Assembly (NCBI RefSeq): GCF_013375555.1
Contig: NZ_JABXWB010000001.1
Span: forward strand, 2,871,501 to 2,935,500
DNA length: 64,000 nt
Reading direction: 5' to 3'
Source of the DNA: Sphingobium sp. EM0848
GTDB lineage: Bacteria; Pseudomonadota; Alphaproteobacteria; Sphingomonadales; Sphingomonadaceae
The notes under the pieces were generated by a model. That model did not search any database. It saw only the letters and a list, made by a program, of their open reading frames with translations, and was not told the origin of the DNA. A program made the position numbers and the translations under genes. Every line of letters starts with the position of its first letter. The first letter of the stretch is position 1. This document shows positions 43,266-53,431 of this stretch, in pieces.

Positions 43266-45272
43266 ATGAAATATCTTCCGCTGTCACTTGCGCTGGCCGC
43301 GATCCCGACTGTCGCATGTGCCGACGAGGCGCCCGATACGGCCCGGATCATCGTGACGGGGGAGGGGCTGTCCCTGCCGCCGGGGACGCCGGCCTATGGA
43401 TCTGTGGTGATCGACCGGGATCGGCTGACGAACGGCGCGTCGGGGCGGATCGAGAGCATATTGGGCGACGTGGCGGGGTTCCAGCAGTTCCGCCGCTCGG
43501 ACAGCCGCTCGGCCAATCCTTCGGCGCAGGGGGCGACATTGCGGGCGTTGGGCGGCAATGCGTCCAGCCGAACGCTGGTGCTGCTGGACGGCGTGCCCAT
43601 CGCCGATCCATTTTTCGGCTACATCCCGTTCAGCGCGCTGGTGCCCGACCGCCTGTCGGTGGTGCGGATGACACGCGGCGGCGGGGTCGGCGCCTTTGGC
43701 GCGGGCGCGGTGGCGGGGATCATCGAACTCGCCAGCGCCACCCGCGACCAACTGCCGACCTTCGCCGCGAGCGCTTTCTACGGCAGCAAGGACGCGACCG
43801 AACTTTCCGCCAGCATCACCCCCGATCTTGGCGGCGGCTATGTCTCGCTTTCGGGCCGCTGGGACCGGGGCGACGGGTTCCAGACCACGCCGAAGGACCA
43901 GCGCGTCGCCACGACCGCGCCCGCCGCCTATGACGGCTGGTCGACGAACCTGCGCGCCGTGGCGCCGCTCTCCGCCACATCGGAAATCCAGTTTCGCGGT
44001 ACGCTTTTCCACGATGACCGCACGCTGCGCTTCAAGGGCGCGGACAGCATGAGCGAGGGGCAGGACGCTTCCATCCGCTTCATTTCGCGCGGGGCGTGGC
44101 AGGTCGATGCGCTGGCCTATATTCAGGCGCGCAACTTCTCCAACATCGTGATTTCCTCCACCAGCTTCCGCAAGTCGCTGGACCAGCGCAACACGCCCTC
44201 GACCGGGCTGGGCGGCAAGATCGAACTGCGCCCGCCTGTGGGCCCCGATCATGTGCTGCGCATCGGCGCCGATACCCGCTTCGCCACGGGCGACATGTAT
44301 GAGGACGCGTATAACGCCAATATTGCCGCCAATCCGGTGACCTTTCGTCGCCATGCCGGGGGCGATCAGATCACCACCGGCCTCTTTGCCGAGGATGACT
44401 GGACGCTGGGCCGCCTCATCCTGACCGGCGGGGCGCGGGCCGATCACTGGAGCATCAGCAACGGCTTCTTCCGGCAAGTCAGCGCGACGACGGGTGCGGT
44501 GACCGCCAACAGCTTCGCCGACCGTTCCGACTGGCAATTTTCGGGAAGGGCCGGGGCGCTCTACCGGATCAGCGACGCTGTCGCCCTGCGCGGGGCGGGC
44601 TATACCGGGTTCCGCCTGCCGACGCTCAATGAACTCTACCGGCCCTTCGTGGTTTTCCCGGTCACGACCCAGGCCAATGCCGCGCTCAATCCGGAGAAGC
44701 TGAGGGGCGTGGAAGCGGGCATCGACCTCAGCCCCGTGAGCGGCATCACCCTCTCGGCTACCGGGTTCATCAACCGCCTTGATGACGCCATCGCCAATGT
44801 CACCACCGGCACCAACACGCGCCAGCGGCAGAATGTCGACCGCATCACTGCGAAGGGGATCGAACTGACCGCATCGGGCCGCATTGCCGATTTCCTGCTC
44901 TCGGCCTCCTATGCCTATAGCCACAGCACGGTCCATGCGCCGGGCATGGCCTTTGACGGTTTCACCCCCGCGCAAAGTCCGCGCCATTCCGCCAGCGCGA
45001 CACTTGCTTGGGAACCGAAGCAGGGTCCGACGCTCTCCGCCACGTTGCGCTATGTCAGCAAGCAATATGAGGATGACCTTCAGGCCTATGTACTGCCCGA
45101 TGCGCTGACGGTCGATGCCGTCGCGCGGCTGCCGCTGGGCCATGGCGTGACCTTGATCGCCAGAGGCGAGAATCTGTTTGATGAAAAGGTCTATACCCGG
45201 CTGGGCACCGACGGCTCGATCGATCTCGGCACGCCGCGGACCCTGTGGATCGGCGTCAGATTCGGCCGATAA
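43266..45272 (+). CDS. TonB-dependent outer-membrane receptor
   Basis: 668 aa with a signal peptide (LPLSLALAAIPTVACA), a plug domain (RIESILGDVAGFQQFRRSDS; LRALGGNASSRTLVLLDGVP) and a C-terminal 22-strand barrel ending in the typical aromatic-terminal strand (TLWIGVRFGR). It imports a siderophore, vitamin B12-like or other ligand; the ligand is not shown by the sequence. No iron or cobalt gene is adjacent. Confidence 0.9.
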   Translation: MKYLPLSLALAAIPTVACADEAPDTARIIVTGEGLSLPPGTPAYGSVVIDRDRLTNGASGRIESILGDVAGFQQFRRSDSRSANPSAQGATLRALGGNASSRTLVLLDGVPIADPFFGYIPFSALVPDRLSVVRMTRGGGVGAFGAGAVAGIIELASATRDQLPTFAASAFYGSKDATELSASITPDLGGGYVSLSGRWDRGDGFQTTPKDQRVATTAPAAYDGWSTNLRAVAPLSATSEIQFRGTLFHDDRTLRFKGADSMSEGQDASIRFISRGAWQVDALAYIQARNFSNIVISSTSFRKSLDQRNTPSTGLGGKIELRPPVGPDHVLRIGADTRFATGDMYEDAYNANIAANPVTFRRHAGGDQITTGLFAEDDWTLGRLILTGGARADHWSISNGFFRQVSATTGAVTANSFADRSDWQFSGRAGALYRISDAVALRGAGYTGFRLPTLNELYRPFVVFPVTTQANAALNPEKLRGVEAGIDLSPVSGITLSATGFINRLDDAIANVTTGTNTRQRQNVDRITAKGIELTASGRIADFLLSASYAYSHSTVHAPGMAFDGFTPAQSPRHSASATLAWEPKQGPTLSATLRYVSKQYEDDLQAYVLPDALTVDAVARLPLGHGVTLIARGENLFDEKVYTRLGTDGSIDLGTPRTLWIGVRFGR

Positions 45273-45333
45273 TTCAGGCAGGAGCGGAGAAACGAGGCTG
45301 GCCGAGCGCCTGTAAAACTGCGATGAGCGCGGC

Positions 45334-46131
45334 ATGCGTTTTTCCCTTTTCCTTGCCCTTCCGCTCCTTGCCGCCACGCCCGCTCAGGCCTGGGGGCCGA
45401 TCGGTCATCGCATCACCGGCGCCATAGCCGACCGGAATCTGAGCGGCGCGGCGCGCGCGCAGGTACGCCTGCTGCTCGGCGCTGAAGATCTGGCGGAGGC
45501 GGCGACCTGGCCCGACGACATGAAGTCCGACCCCGCCGACTTCTGGCGCAAGACCGCCAGCCCCTGGCACTATGTCACGGTGAAGGAGGGGGATCGGTAC
45601 AGCCCCTCGGACGCGCCGAAGGAGGGCGATGCCGTCACCGCGCTCAAGCGCTTCACCGCCACGCTGCGCGACCCCAAGGCGCCGGTGGAGGATCGCCGTC
45701 TGGCGTTGCGCTTCATCGTCCACATACTGGGCGACCTGCACCAGCCGCTGCATGCGGGCGGCGGCAACGACCGTGGCGGCAACGATGTCAAAGTGACCTT
45801 CTTCGGTCAGGCGACCAACCTGCATTCTGTCTGGGATTCGGGCCTGATCGAACAGCGGGCGCTCTCCTATTCCGAATATGCCGACTGGCTGTCGCGTTCG
45901 ATCACGCCCGGCCAGATCGTCGACTGGAGCGCCAGCGGACCGGCGAGTTGGGTTCGCGAAAGCATTGCCCTGCGCAAGACGATTTATCCGGCCGATCCCA
46001 ACCTGTCCTGGGACTATGCCTATCAGCATCGCGCTGAACTGGACGACCGGCTGCGACGCGGCGGCGTGCGCATCGCGGCCTATCTGAACGCCATTTTCGA
46101 TTCGGCCGCGCCCACCAGCGACATGCCATAA
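45334..46131 (+). CDS. S1/P1-type zinc nuclease
   Basis: 265 aa secreted enzyme. The signal ends in PAQA, so the mature protein starts W-G-P-I-G-H, the first zinc ligands. Others lie in ATWPDDMK, WHYV, RFIVHILGDLHQPLHAG, HSVWDSGLIE. It degrades single-stranded DNA/RNA in the periplasm or outside, perhaps to obtain phosphate and nucleosides. Stands alone after the receptor. Confidence 0.88.
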   Translation: MRFSLFLALPLLAATPAQAWGPIGHRITGAIADRNLSGAARAQVRLLLGAEDLAEAATWPDDMKSDPADFWRKTASPWHYVTVKEGDRYSPSDAPKEGDAVTALKRFTATLRDPKAPVEDRRLALRFIVHILGDLHQPLHAGGGNDRGGNDVKVTFFGQATNLHSVWDSGLIEQRALSYSEYADWLSRSITPGQIVDWSASGPASWVRESIALRKTIYPADPNLSWDYAYQHRAELDDRLRRGGVRIAAYLNAIFDSAAPTSDMP

Positions 46132-46208
46132 GGCGTGTCGCGGGCCATCGCCCGATCATGTCCCAGTCTGTTGGAAAACAAGGCGACTGAACGGTCGCAC
46201 GGGGAAAA

Positions 46209-46284
<76 letters not shown>

Positions 46285-46398
46285 CTATTTTCAGCTCCAT
46301 CTGGCTTATCGCGCCAGCGGAGCCGGGCCTATGGCCGCCTGCGCTTCGCATGTCAAGGCGGGTTGCGGCACAATATGCAAATTGCTTAAGGACCGCCC

Positions 46399-46545
46399 AT
46401 GACGACAGGAAAACCCGGTGGGCAGGACGAACGGAAAGAGCGGCTGGCGCAGGCATTGCGGGACAATCTGCGCCGCCGCAAAACGCAGGCGCGCGAATCG
46501 AAGGACGTGGACACTCCCCAGCGCCCCGAGGACGCCAGGGAGTAA
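46399..46545 (+). CDS. Small conserved basic/helical protein (48 aa)
   Basis: MTTGKPGGQDERKERLAQAL then RDNLRRRKTQARESKDVD: a charged helix with basic C-terminal half, no Cys and no membrane segment. ATG 46399 precedes a full open frame to TAA 46545. Similar tiny Arg-rich proteins occur in sphingomonads. Function unknown. Ends 6 bases from the convergent aminopeptidase stop. Confidence 0.6.
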   Translation: MTTGKPGGQDERKERLAQALRDNLRRRKTQARESKDVDTPQRPEDARE

Positions 46546-46551
46546 TCCGGT

Positions 46552-48333
46552 TTACAGAGGAGCGCAGGCCGCCTTCAGCCAGTCGAGCGTCGTGCCCTCA
46601 AGCTGCGGCCCGACAATCTCGACCACCCTGGCGTGATAGGCGTCCAGCCAGCCGCGTTCCTCGCCAGTCAGCAGTTCCACCGCAATCGCGTTCCGGTCGA
46701 TCGGCGCGAAGGTCAGCGTTTCGAAGCCCAGCATCTCCCGCTCGGCCCCGGCCATGTTGCGCGGTTCGACCAGCACCAGATTCTCGATCCGAATCCCATA
46801 TTCGCCGGTTTTGTAATAACCCGGCTCGTTGGAGAGGATCATGCCCGCCTGCAACGGTTCATCCCCGCCGCCGAAGGTCGCGATCCGCTGCGGCCCCTCA
46901 TGCACCGACAGGAAGCTGCCGACGCCATGGCCGGTGCCATGGGCATAATCCAGCCCCTCGGCCCAGAGGAACTGCCGTGCCAGCACATCGAGCTGCCCGC
47001 CGCGCGTCCCCTTCGGAAACTGCGCCCGGCCGAGCGCGATATGGCCCTTCAGCACCAGCGTGAAGCGCCGCTTCATCTCTTCCGAAGGCGTGCCGATGGC
47101 GATGGTCCGCGTCACGTCGGTTGTGCCGTCGCGATATTGCCCGCCCGAATCGACCAGATAGAAGCTGCCCGTTTCGATCGGCCGATTCGTCTTTTCCTCG
47201 ACCCGGTAATGCACCACGGCTCCGTTCGGCCCCGCGCCGGAGATGGTGTCGAAGGACAGATCCTCCAGCAGCCCGGTCTCCTTGCGGAATGCCTCCAGCT
47301 TCGCCGCGGCGCCCAGTTCATCGACCCCGCCCTTGGGCGCTTCGACCGCGATCCAGTGGAGGAAGCGGCTCAGCGCCGCCCCGTCGCGCGCCTGCGCCGC
47401 CCTGTGCCCGGCAATCTCGACGGGATTCTTCACCGCCTTGGGCAGCACCGCCGGATCGCGCAGCGCCAGCACATGCGCGCCGCCCGCGTCCAGCGCCTCG
47501 AAGATCGCCGCCACGGCCCGCTCCGGGTCGGCCGCGACCGTCTTGCCCGCAAAGCCCGCCAGCGCCAGCGCGAAATCCGCCCGGTCATGCACGCGCACGG
47601 CATTGCCCAGATGCTTCACTACCGCTTCGTCAATCTTCTCCGGCGCGACATAGAGGTCCGCCGTCGCATCGGCGTGGACGATGGCATAGGCCAGTGCCAC
47701 CGGCGTCCGCTCCACATCCTTGCCGCGGATGTTGAAGGTCCATGCCAGCGAATCCAGCGCCGACAGCACCGCCGCATCGGCATGTTTCGCGATCAGCCAG
47801 TCGGCCATCGCCTGCCGTTTCTCCGCCGCCGACTGCCCGGCATAGCGGTCCTCATGCACCACCAGCTTGGCGTCGCTGGGGGCGGGGCGGTCCGGCCACA
47901 CCGCGTCGACCGGATTGGTGTCGATCGCGACCAGCTCCGCGCCGCGCTCCGCCAGAGCCTCGCTCGCGGCCTTCACCCAGGCGCGCGTGTGCAGCCAGGG
48001 ATCGTAGCCGATCCGTCCCCCGGCCGGGGCATGTTCGCCCAGCCACGCCGCCACGGATGTCTGCGGCACGCTCTCATATTGCCAGTGCGCGCCGTCCACC
48101 TGCTCGCGCACCTGAAGCGTATAGCGCCCGTCGACGAAGATCGCCGCTTCCTCCGGCAGCACCACCGCGCTGCCCGCCGAACCCTGAAATCCTGTCAGCC
48201 ACGCCAGCCGCTGCGCATAGGCGCCCACATATTCGCTCATATGCTCATCGGTCAGCGGCACGACAAAGCCATCCAATTTATCGCGCACCAGTTGGGCGCG
48301 CAGGGCTTTCAGCCGATCTTCATAGCTAGACAT
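46552..48333 (-). CDS. Xaa-Pro aminopeptidase, M24B family
   Basis: 593 aa. The creatinase/aminopeptidase P fold has N-terminal domains (LVRDKLDGFVVPLTDEHMSE) and the C-terminal M24 metallo-domain. Conserved SFDTISGAGPNGAVVHY, YLVDSGGQYRDGTTDVTR (two Asp ligands), HGTGHGVGSFLSVHEGP (His) and GIRIENLVLV (Glu) bind the dinuclear metal site. Removes N-terminal residues before proline. ATG 48333 is chosen; TTG 48336 is in frame. Confidence 0.92.
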   Translation of the reverse strand: MSSYEDRLKALRAQLVRDKLDGFVVPLTDEHMSEYVGAYAQRLAWLTGFQGSAGSAVVLPEEAAIFVDGRYTLQVREQVDGAHWQYESVPQTSVAAWLGEHAPAGGRIGYDPWLHTRAWVKAASEALAERGAELVAIDTNPVDAVWPDRPAPSDAKLVVHEDRYAGQSAAEKRQAMADWLIAKHADAAVLSALDSLAWTFNIRGKDVERTPVALAYAIVHADATADLYVAPEKIDEAVVKHLGNAVRVHDRADFALALAGFAGKTVAADPERAVAAIFEALDAGGAHVLALRDPAVLPKAVKNPVEIAGHRAAQARDGAALSRFLHWIAVEAPKGGVDELGAAAKLEAFRKETGLLEDLSFDTISGAGPNGAVVHYRVEEKTNRPIETGSFYLVDSGGQYRDGTTDVTRTIAIGTPSEEMKRRFTLVLKGHIALGRAQFPKGTRGGQLDVLARQFLWAEGLDYAHGTGHGVGSFLSVHEGPQRIATFGGGDEPLQAGMILSNEPGYYKTGEYGIRIENLVLVEPRNMAGAEREMLGFETLTFAPIDRNAIAVELLTGEERGWLDAYHARVVEIVGPQLEGTTLDWLKAACAPL

Positions 48334-48426
48334 CAATTTTCCCTTGGACTTGTCGGCCCTCTTGCACAGGGCCTATGGCCGCCAACATAAGCAGACCAGC
48401 ACAGTTTCGCCAGATCAGGACATTGA

Positions 48427-50475
48427 ATGAACGCTCCTACCGCCGACCGCCGCCAGCACAGCTTCTCCCACCACGGCATCACGGTGGAGGACCCCTATGC
48501 GTGGCTGCGCGATCCCGGCTATCCGGAGGTGAAGGACAAGGATGTGCTGTCCTATCTGGAGGAAGAAAACAGCTTCTTCGAAGCCGCGATGCAGCCGCAC
48601 AAGGCGCTGACCGACGCGCTGTTCGAGGAGATGAAGGGCCGCATCAAGGAAGATGACAGCTCGGTCCCGCAGAAGGACGGCGACTATATCTACTGGCGCT
48701 CGTTCGAGATCGGCGCGCAATATCGCAAATGGTATCGCAAGCCCGTAGCCGGGGGTGAGGACCAGCTGATCCTCGATGAACCCGTTCTGGCGGAGGGGCA
48801 TGACTATTTCCGCCTTGGCGCCATGTCGGTCAGCCCGGACGGCCGGTATCTCGCCTATGCCATCGACAATAATGGCTCCGAACGGTTCGAGGCGCGGATC
48901 AAGGATCTGTTCACCGGCGAAATCCTGCCCGAAATCATCCCCGACACCCTGTCCTCGTTGGTGTGGACGAGCGACAGCAAGGGGCTTCTCTACGGCATTG
49001 CCAACGACCAATGGCGCACAGACAATGCCCGCCTCCACTGGCTGGGCCAGCCGGTGGAAAGCGACATAGAACTGTTCCACGAAGATGATGAGGGCTTCCG
49101 CGTTTCGGTCGGCCTCACTTCTTCCGAAAAGTGGATCGTGATCGCGACCGGCGACCATGTGACCACCGAAGCCTGGCTGCTCCCCGCCGACAATCCCACG
49201 GCCGAGCCGCTGCTCGTCGCCGCCCGCAAGCCCGGCCGCGAATATGAGGTCGATGAGCATGAGGGCACGCTCTACATCCGCACCAACGACACCCATCCCA
49301 ATTTCCGGCTGGTGAAGTCGACCCTCGCCACCCCCGGCGAGTGGGAAGAGGTGATCGCCTCCGACCCGCATTTCTATCTGACCGACTTCACCCTGTTCAA
49401 AGGCTTCTACGTCACCGAAGGGCGGCAGGACGGCCTCGACCAGATCGAGCTGCGCGACTATGCGACCCACACGCCCAAGCGCATTCCCTTCCCGGAGGCC
49501 AGCTATTCGGCCTCGCTGGACGACAATCCCGAATATGACGTGACCAAGCTGCGCATCGGCTATGAATCGATGGTCACGCCCGACACCATCTACGACTATC
49601 ATCTGGCGACGGGCGATCTCGAAGTCCTGAAGGTGCAGGAAATCCCGTCCGGCTATGACGCGACCCGCTATACCACCGAGCGGCTGACGATCCCGGCGCG
49701 CGACGGCACGCAAATCCCGGTGTCGATCGTCTATCCCAGGGACCTCCCCCGCGACGGCAGCGCGCCGCTGCACCTCTATGGCTATGGCGCCTATGGCATT
49801 GCGATGGAGCCGGGCTTCTCCACCAGCCGTCTCTCCCTTCTGGATCGGGGCTTCGCCTTCGCGCTGGCGCATATTCGCGGCGGCGACGATCTCGGCCAGC
49901 AATGGTATCTCGACGGGAAGCTCGACAAGCGCACCAATAGCTTCACCGATTTCGTGGACGTGGCGAAGGGGCTGATCGACCTCCATTACACCGCAAAGGG
50001 CAGGATCAGCATCTCCGGCGGCTCGGCGGGCGGCGAGCTGATGGGCGCGGTCGTCAACAGCGATCCCGATCTCTGGGGCGCGGTCGTCGCGCATGTGCCC
50101 TTTGTCGACGTCCTCAACACCATGCTGGACGAGACGCTGCCGCTGACGCCGGGCGAATGGCCAGAATGGGGCAACCCCATCGAGGACAAGGACGCGTTCG
50201 AAACCATCCTCTCCTACGACCCCTACAGCAATGTGAGCGTGCAGGATTACCCGCCGCTGATGGTCACGGCCGGTCTTAACGATCCGCGCGTCACCTATTG
50301 GGAACCGGCCAAATGGGTTGCGAAGCTGCGCGCCACCAAGACCGACGGCAATATCCTGCTGCTCAAGACCAATATGGGCGCGGGCCATGGCGGCAAATCG
50401 GGCCGCTTCGAAAGCCTCCACGAAACGGCGGAGGAGTTCGCCTTCATCCTCTGGCAACTGGGCGTCGCTGACTGA
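48427..50475 (+). CDS. ptrB: Oligopeptidase B / prolyl oligopeptidase family (S9A)
   Basis: 682 aa. The N-terminal beta-propeller (starting at RRQHSFSHHGITVEDPYAWL) is followed by the C-terminal catalytic domain with Ser in SGGSAGGELMGAVVN, the Asp region NDPRVTYWEPAKW and His in NMGAGHGGKSGRFE. HVPFVDVLNTM with LPLTPGEWPEWGNP is characteristic of oligopeptidase B, which cleaves after Lys/Arg in short peptides in the cytoplasm. Its stop overlaps the thioesterase ATG by one base. Confidence 0.93.
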   Translation: MNAPTADRRQHSFSHHGITVEDPYAWLRDPGYPEVKDKDVLSYLEEENSFFEAAMQPHKALTDALFEEMKGRIKEDDSSVPQKDGDYIYWRSFEIGAQYRKWYRKPVAGGEDQLILDEPVLAEGHDYFRLGAMSVSPDGRYLAYAIDNNGSERFEARIKDLFTGEILPEIIPDTLSSLVWTSDSKGLLYGIANDQWRTDNARLHWLGQPVESDIELFHEDDEGFRVSVGLTSSEKWIVIATGDHVTTEAWLLPADNPTAEPLLVAARKPGREYEVDEHEGTLYIRTNDTHPNFRLVKSTLATPGEWEEVIASDPHFYLTDFTLFKGFYVTEGRQDGLDQIELRDYATHTPKRIPFPEASYSASLDDNPEYDVTKLRIGYESMVTPDTIYDYHLATGDLEVLKVQEIPSGYDATRYTTERLTIPARDGTQIPVSIVYPRDLPRDGSAPLHLYGYGAYGIAMEPGFSTSRLSLLDRGFAFALAHIRGGDDLGQQWYLDGKLDKRTNSFTDFVDVAKGLIDLHYTAKGRISISGGSAGGELMGAVVNSDPDLWGAVVAHVPFVDVLNTMLDETLPLTPGEWPEWGNPIEDKDAFETILSYDPYSNVSVQDYPPLMVTAGLNDPRVTYWEPAKWVAKLRATKTDGNILLLKTNMGAGHGGKSGRFESLHETAEEFAFILWQLGVAD

Positions 50476-50873
50476 TGCCCTCCACCTACTCCCGCACCTT
50501 CACCGCAGGCCCCGCGCATATCGATGTCCTCGGCCATGTGAACAATGCGGTCTGGGTCCAGTGGATGGAGCAGGTCGCGACCGAGCACTGGACCCGCGAT
50601 GCCGCGCCGGAGCATGTCGACGCCTATGTCTGGGTCGTGACCCGACACGAAATCGACTATCGCGGCAATGTACAGCAAGGCGAGACGGTTTCCGTCCGCA
50701 CCTGGATTCCCGAAGGTCCGCGCGGCGCCCGCTTCGACCGGCACATGGAATTCACTGGCCCCGACGGCAAGGTGAAGGTCGCGGCCAGGTCGACCTGGGC
50801 GATCATCGACAAGGAAACGGGCCGCATCCTCCGGGTTCCTCCCGAAGTCGCGGCCCCCTTCCTCGACGCTTAA
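50475..50873 (+). CDS. Acyl-CoA thioesterase (4HBT, hotdog fold)
   Basis: 132 aa. The catalytic Asp region AHIDVLGHVNNAVWVQWMEQ and DYRGNVQQGETVSVRTWI are typical of 4-hydroxybenzoyl-CoA thioesterase-like proteins. Hydrolyses an acyl-CoA; the acyl group is unknown. TGATG junction with ptrB suggests coupled translation. Confidence 0.88.
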   Translation: MPSTYSRTFTAGPAHIDVLGHVNNAVWVQWMEQVATEHWTRDAAPEHVDAYVWVVTRHEIDYRGNVQQGETVSVRTWIPEGPRGARFDRHMEFTGPDGKVKVAARSTWAIIDKETGRILRVPPEVAAPFLDA

Positions 50874-50920
50874 TGGGTGTGCTGGCCACCGCCATGCTCT
50901 GGCTATACTGAATGTCGGGT

Positions 50921-51547
50921 TCAACTCCCGCCCAGCACGTTGATCGTGAAGGCCAATATGCCGAGGTTGAAGACAAAAGCGGCCAGGCAATGGAACACCA
51001 CCGTCTGCCGCATGGCGGTGGTCGTCACGGCGGTATCGGACGTCTGGAAGGTCATACCGAGCGTGAAGGCGAAATAGAGGAAGTCCCAATAACCCGGCTC
51101 TTCCGTTTTGGGGAAGTCCAGCCCCTTGCTGTCGCCGCCCTGATCGCCCTCCAGATAGAAATTATGGGCATAATGCATGGCATAGACGAGGTTGGAGAAC
51201 AGCCACGCCAACGCCAGCGTCGCCAGCAGCAGGGCGATCGCCGCCGCACTCGGTCCGCCATGCTGGCTGACGGCCACGCCGACCGCCACCAGAATCACCG
51301 TCGAGACGATGGCGGTCAGCAGCAGCATCAATTGCCGGTTGGCGTCATTCGCCGCCGCCGCACGCCGCATGGAATCCGGGTCGGCATCCAGCAGCGGCCA
51401 GACCGACAGCAGGAAGGCCAGCGCCGCCAGATCGAAGCCTGCCATCACCGCCACATGCCAGGGCAACAGAAGGGCAAAGGGCGCCATGCTGGCCAGCAAC
51501 GCCAGGAACATGCCGTAACGCCAGGGGAAGATTTGCGGGCGGCTCAT
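50921..51547 (-). CDS. DUF1345 membrane protein
   Basis: 208 aa from ATG 51547, with five membrane segments (MFLALLASMAPFALLLPWHV; LALAWLFSNLVYAMHYAH; FAAFVFNLGILAFTINVL). The family signature EPGYWDFLYFAFTLGMTFQTSD is present. Function unknown, possibly transport or stress related. In-frame starts GTG 51595 and ATG 51556 are also possible; none has a strong Shine-Dalgarno. Confidence 0.85.
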   Translation of the reverse strand: MSRPQIFPWRYGMFLALLASMAPFALLLPWHVAVMAGFDLAALAFLLSVWPLLDADPDSMRRAAAANDANRQLMLLLTAIVSTVILVAVGVAVSQHGGPSAAAIALLLATLALAWLFSNLVYAMHYAHNFYLEGDQGGDSKGLDFPKTEEPGYWDFLYFAFTLGMTFQTSDTAVTTTAMRQTVVFHCLAAFVFNLGILAFTINVLGGS

Positions 51548-51690
51548 TCCCCACATAGGAAAGGCAAAATTGGCTTTCCACAAGGCATTTTCCACCTCAG
51601 TCCCCGGATGACGCCAAAGCGCATCGCTTTTGACTGGCGCCCTCGGGACAAGGTCCCTAAAGAACAGATCATGACCAAAGGGCGTGGGGC

Positions 51691-52299
51691 ATGATCGCGA
51701 AACTGAAAGGGCGGCTGGACAGCACGGGGCTGGACCATGCCATCATCGATGTGGGCGGGGTCGGCTATCTGGTCGGCGCCTCGTCCCGCACCCTCGCCGC
51801 GCTGGGGCCGGTGGGGGAAGCGGTGACGGTCCACACCGAAATGCTGGTGTCGGACGATGCGATCCGGCTGGTCGGTTTCGCGCGGGCGGAGGAACGCGAC
51901 TGGTTCCGCCTGCTGACCAGCGTGCAGGGGGTGGGATCGCGCGTGGCGCTGGCCATCCTCTCGGCGCTGGAACCGGCGGAACTGCACCGCGCGGTTGCGA
52001 CCGGCGACAAGGCTATGGTGGCGCGCGCCAATGGCGTCGGCCCGAAACTTGCCCAGCGCATCGTCAATGAACTGAAGGACAAGATCGGCGCCGTGCCCAC
52101 GCCCGCCGGCGTGGTCGGTGTCGGGCTGGCTGCTGTCCCCAGCGGCGGACACAGCGCCGACGCCCTGTCGGCACTCCAGAATCTGGGCTTCAAGCCCGCC
52201 GAAGCCAGTTCGGCCGTTGCCGCCGCCGAAGAGGAACTGGGTGAAGGCGCGTCGCTGGATGCCCTCGTCCGTCTGGCTCTGCGGAAAGCTGCCAAGTGA
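51691..52299 (+). CDS. ruvA: Holliday junction helicase subunit RuvA
   Basis: 202 aa tetrameric DNA-binding subunit. The N-terminal OB fold ([20 protein letters not shown]) is followed by two helix-hairpin-helix motifs ([32 protein letters not shown]) and the C-terminal RuvB-contact domain ([20 protein letters not shown]). GTGA overlap with ruvB. ruvC is not seen upstream in this window. Confidence 0.97.
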   Translation: MIAKLKGRLDSTGLDHAIIDVGGVGYLVGASSRTLAALGPVGEAVTVHTEMLVSDDAIRLVGFARAEERDWFRLLTSVQGVGSRVALAILSALEPAELHRAVATGDKAMVARANGVGPKLAQRIVNELKDKIGAVPTPAGVVGVGLAAVPSGGHSADALSALQNLGFKPAEASSAVAAAEEELGEGASLDALVRLALRKAAK

Positions 52300-53315
52300 G
52301 CGAGGACCGCCTGATTGCATCTACCCGTCGCGTCGAGGATGCCGACGCCGCGCTGCGCCCCAAGTCGCTGACCGAATTTATCGGCCAGCAGGCGGCGCGT
52401 GAAAATCTGCGTATCTTCATCGAAGCCGCCAAGGGGCGCGGCGAGGCGCTGGACCATGTCCTTTTCTTCGGCCCGCCCGGCCTTGGCAAGACGACGCTGG
52501 CGCAGATCGTCGCCCGCGAAATGGGTGTGGGGTTCCGCGCGACATCCGGCCCGGTGATCGCCAAGTCGGGCGACCTGGCTGCCCTGCTCACCAATCTGGA
52601 CGAGGGGGATGTGCTGTTCGTCGATGAAATTCATCGCCTGAATCCCGCCGTCGAGGAAGTGCTCTATCCCGCCATGGAGGACCGCGCGCTCGACCTGATG
52701 ATCGGGGAAGGTCCTTCGGCCCGGTCGGTGCGCATCGACCTGCCGCCCTTCACGCTGGTCGGCGCGACCACGCGTCAGGGCTTGCTGACCACACCATTGC
52801 GCGACCGTTTCGGCATTCCGGTGCGGCTGCAATTCTACACCGTCGATGAGCTGGAACTGGTCGTTCGCCGCGCCGCGCGGCTGTTGGACCTTGCCATCAC
52901 CTCCGACGGTGCGATTGAAATCGCCCGGCGTTCGCGTGGTACGCCCCGCATCTCCGGGCGCCTGCTGCGGCGGGTGCGCGACTTCGCCAATGTCGCGGGC
53001 GCCCCGGCGGTGGACGCCAAGGTGGCTGACGCTGCGCTCACCCGGCTGGAGGTCGATCATATGGGCCTGGACCTGATGGACCGGCGTTACCTCATGATGA
53101 TCGCGGATATTTATCGCGGCGGGCCGGTTGGGGTCGAAACGCTGGCGGCGGGCCTGTCCGAAGCCCGCGACACGATCGAGGAAGTGATCGAGCCTTATCT
53201 CATCCAGCTGGGCCTGATCGCCCGCACCGCGCGGGGCCGTTGCCTCAATGGGCCGGGCTGGAAGCATCTGGGCCTCAATCCGCCGTCCAATATTCAGGAC
53301 GGGTTGTTCGACTAG
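52296..53315 (+). CDS. ruvB: Holliday junction branch-migration ATPase RuvB
   Basis: 339 aa AAA+ motor. Walker A is [13 protein letters not shown] and Walker [12 protein letters not shown], with sensor 1 [18 protein letters not shown] and arginine finger/sensor 2 [20 protein letters not shown]. It has a C-terminal winged helix ([15 protein letters not shown]). Start GTG 52296 overlaps the ruvA stop. Confidence 0.97.
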   Translation: MSEDRLIASTRRVEDADAALRPKSLTEFIGQQAARENLRIFIEAAKGRGEALDHVLFFGPPGLGKTTLAQIVAREMGVGFRATSGPVIAKSGDLAALLTNLDEGDVLFVDEIHRLNPAVEEVLYPAMEDRALDLMIGEGPSARSVRIDLPPFTLVGATTRQGLLTTPLRDRFGIPVRLQFYTVDELELVVRRAARLLDLAITSDGAIEIARRSRGTPRISGRLLRRVRDFANVAGAPAVDAKVADAALTRLEVDHMGLDLMDRRYLMMIADIYRGGPVGVETLAAGLSEARDTIEEVIEPYLIQLGLIARTARGRCLNGPGWKHLGLNPPSNIQDGLFD

Positions 53316-53431
53316 GGTGTGGGAAGGCAAATCTCCGAAAACACCTGAAAAACCGTGGCCGTTACGGCATGGCCCGGTTATAGGCTGCCGGGCAGGCGCT
53401 CAAGACGCGTCGCGAGTGAGGAGATGCCGTT

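Noticed and set aside
43284..45377. 697-codon open frame antisense to the TonB receptor
   Set aside because: Composition and lack of motifs mark it as a GC-driven shadow of the receptor gene.
48415..50457. 680-codon open frame antisense to ptrB
   Set aside because: Shadow of a gene with complete catalytic residues; no independent support.
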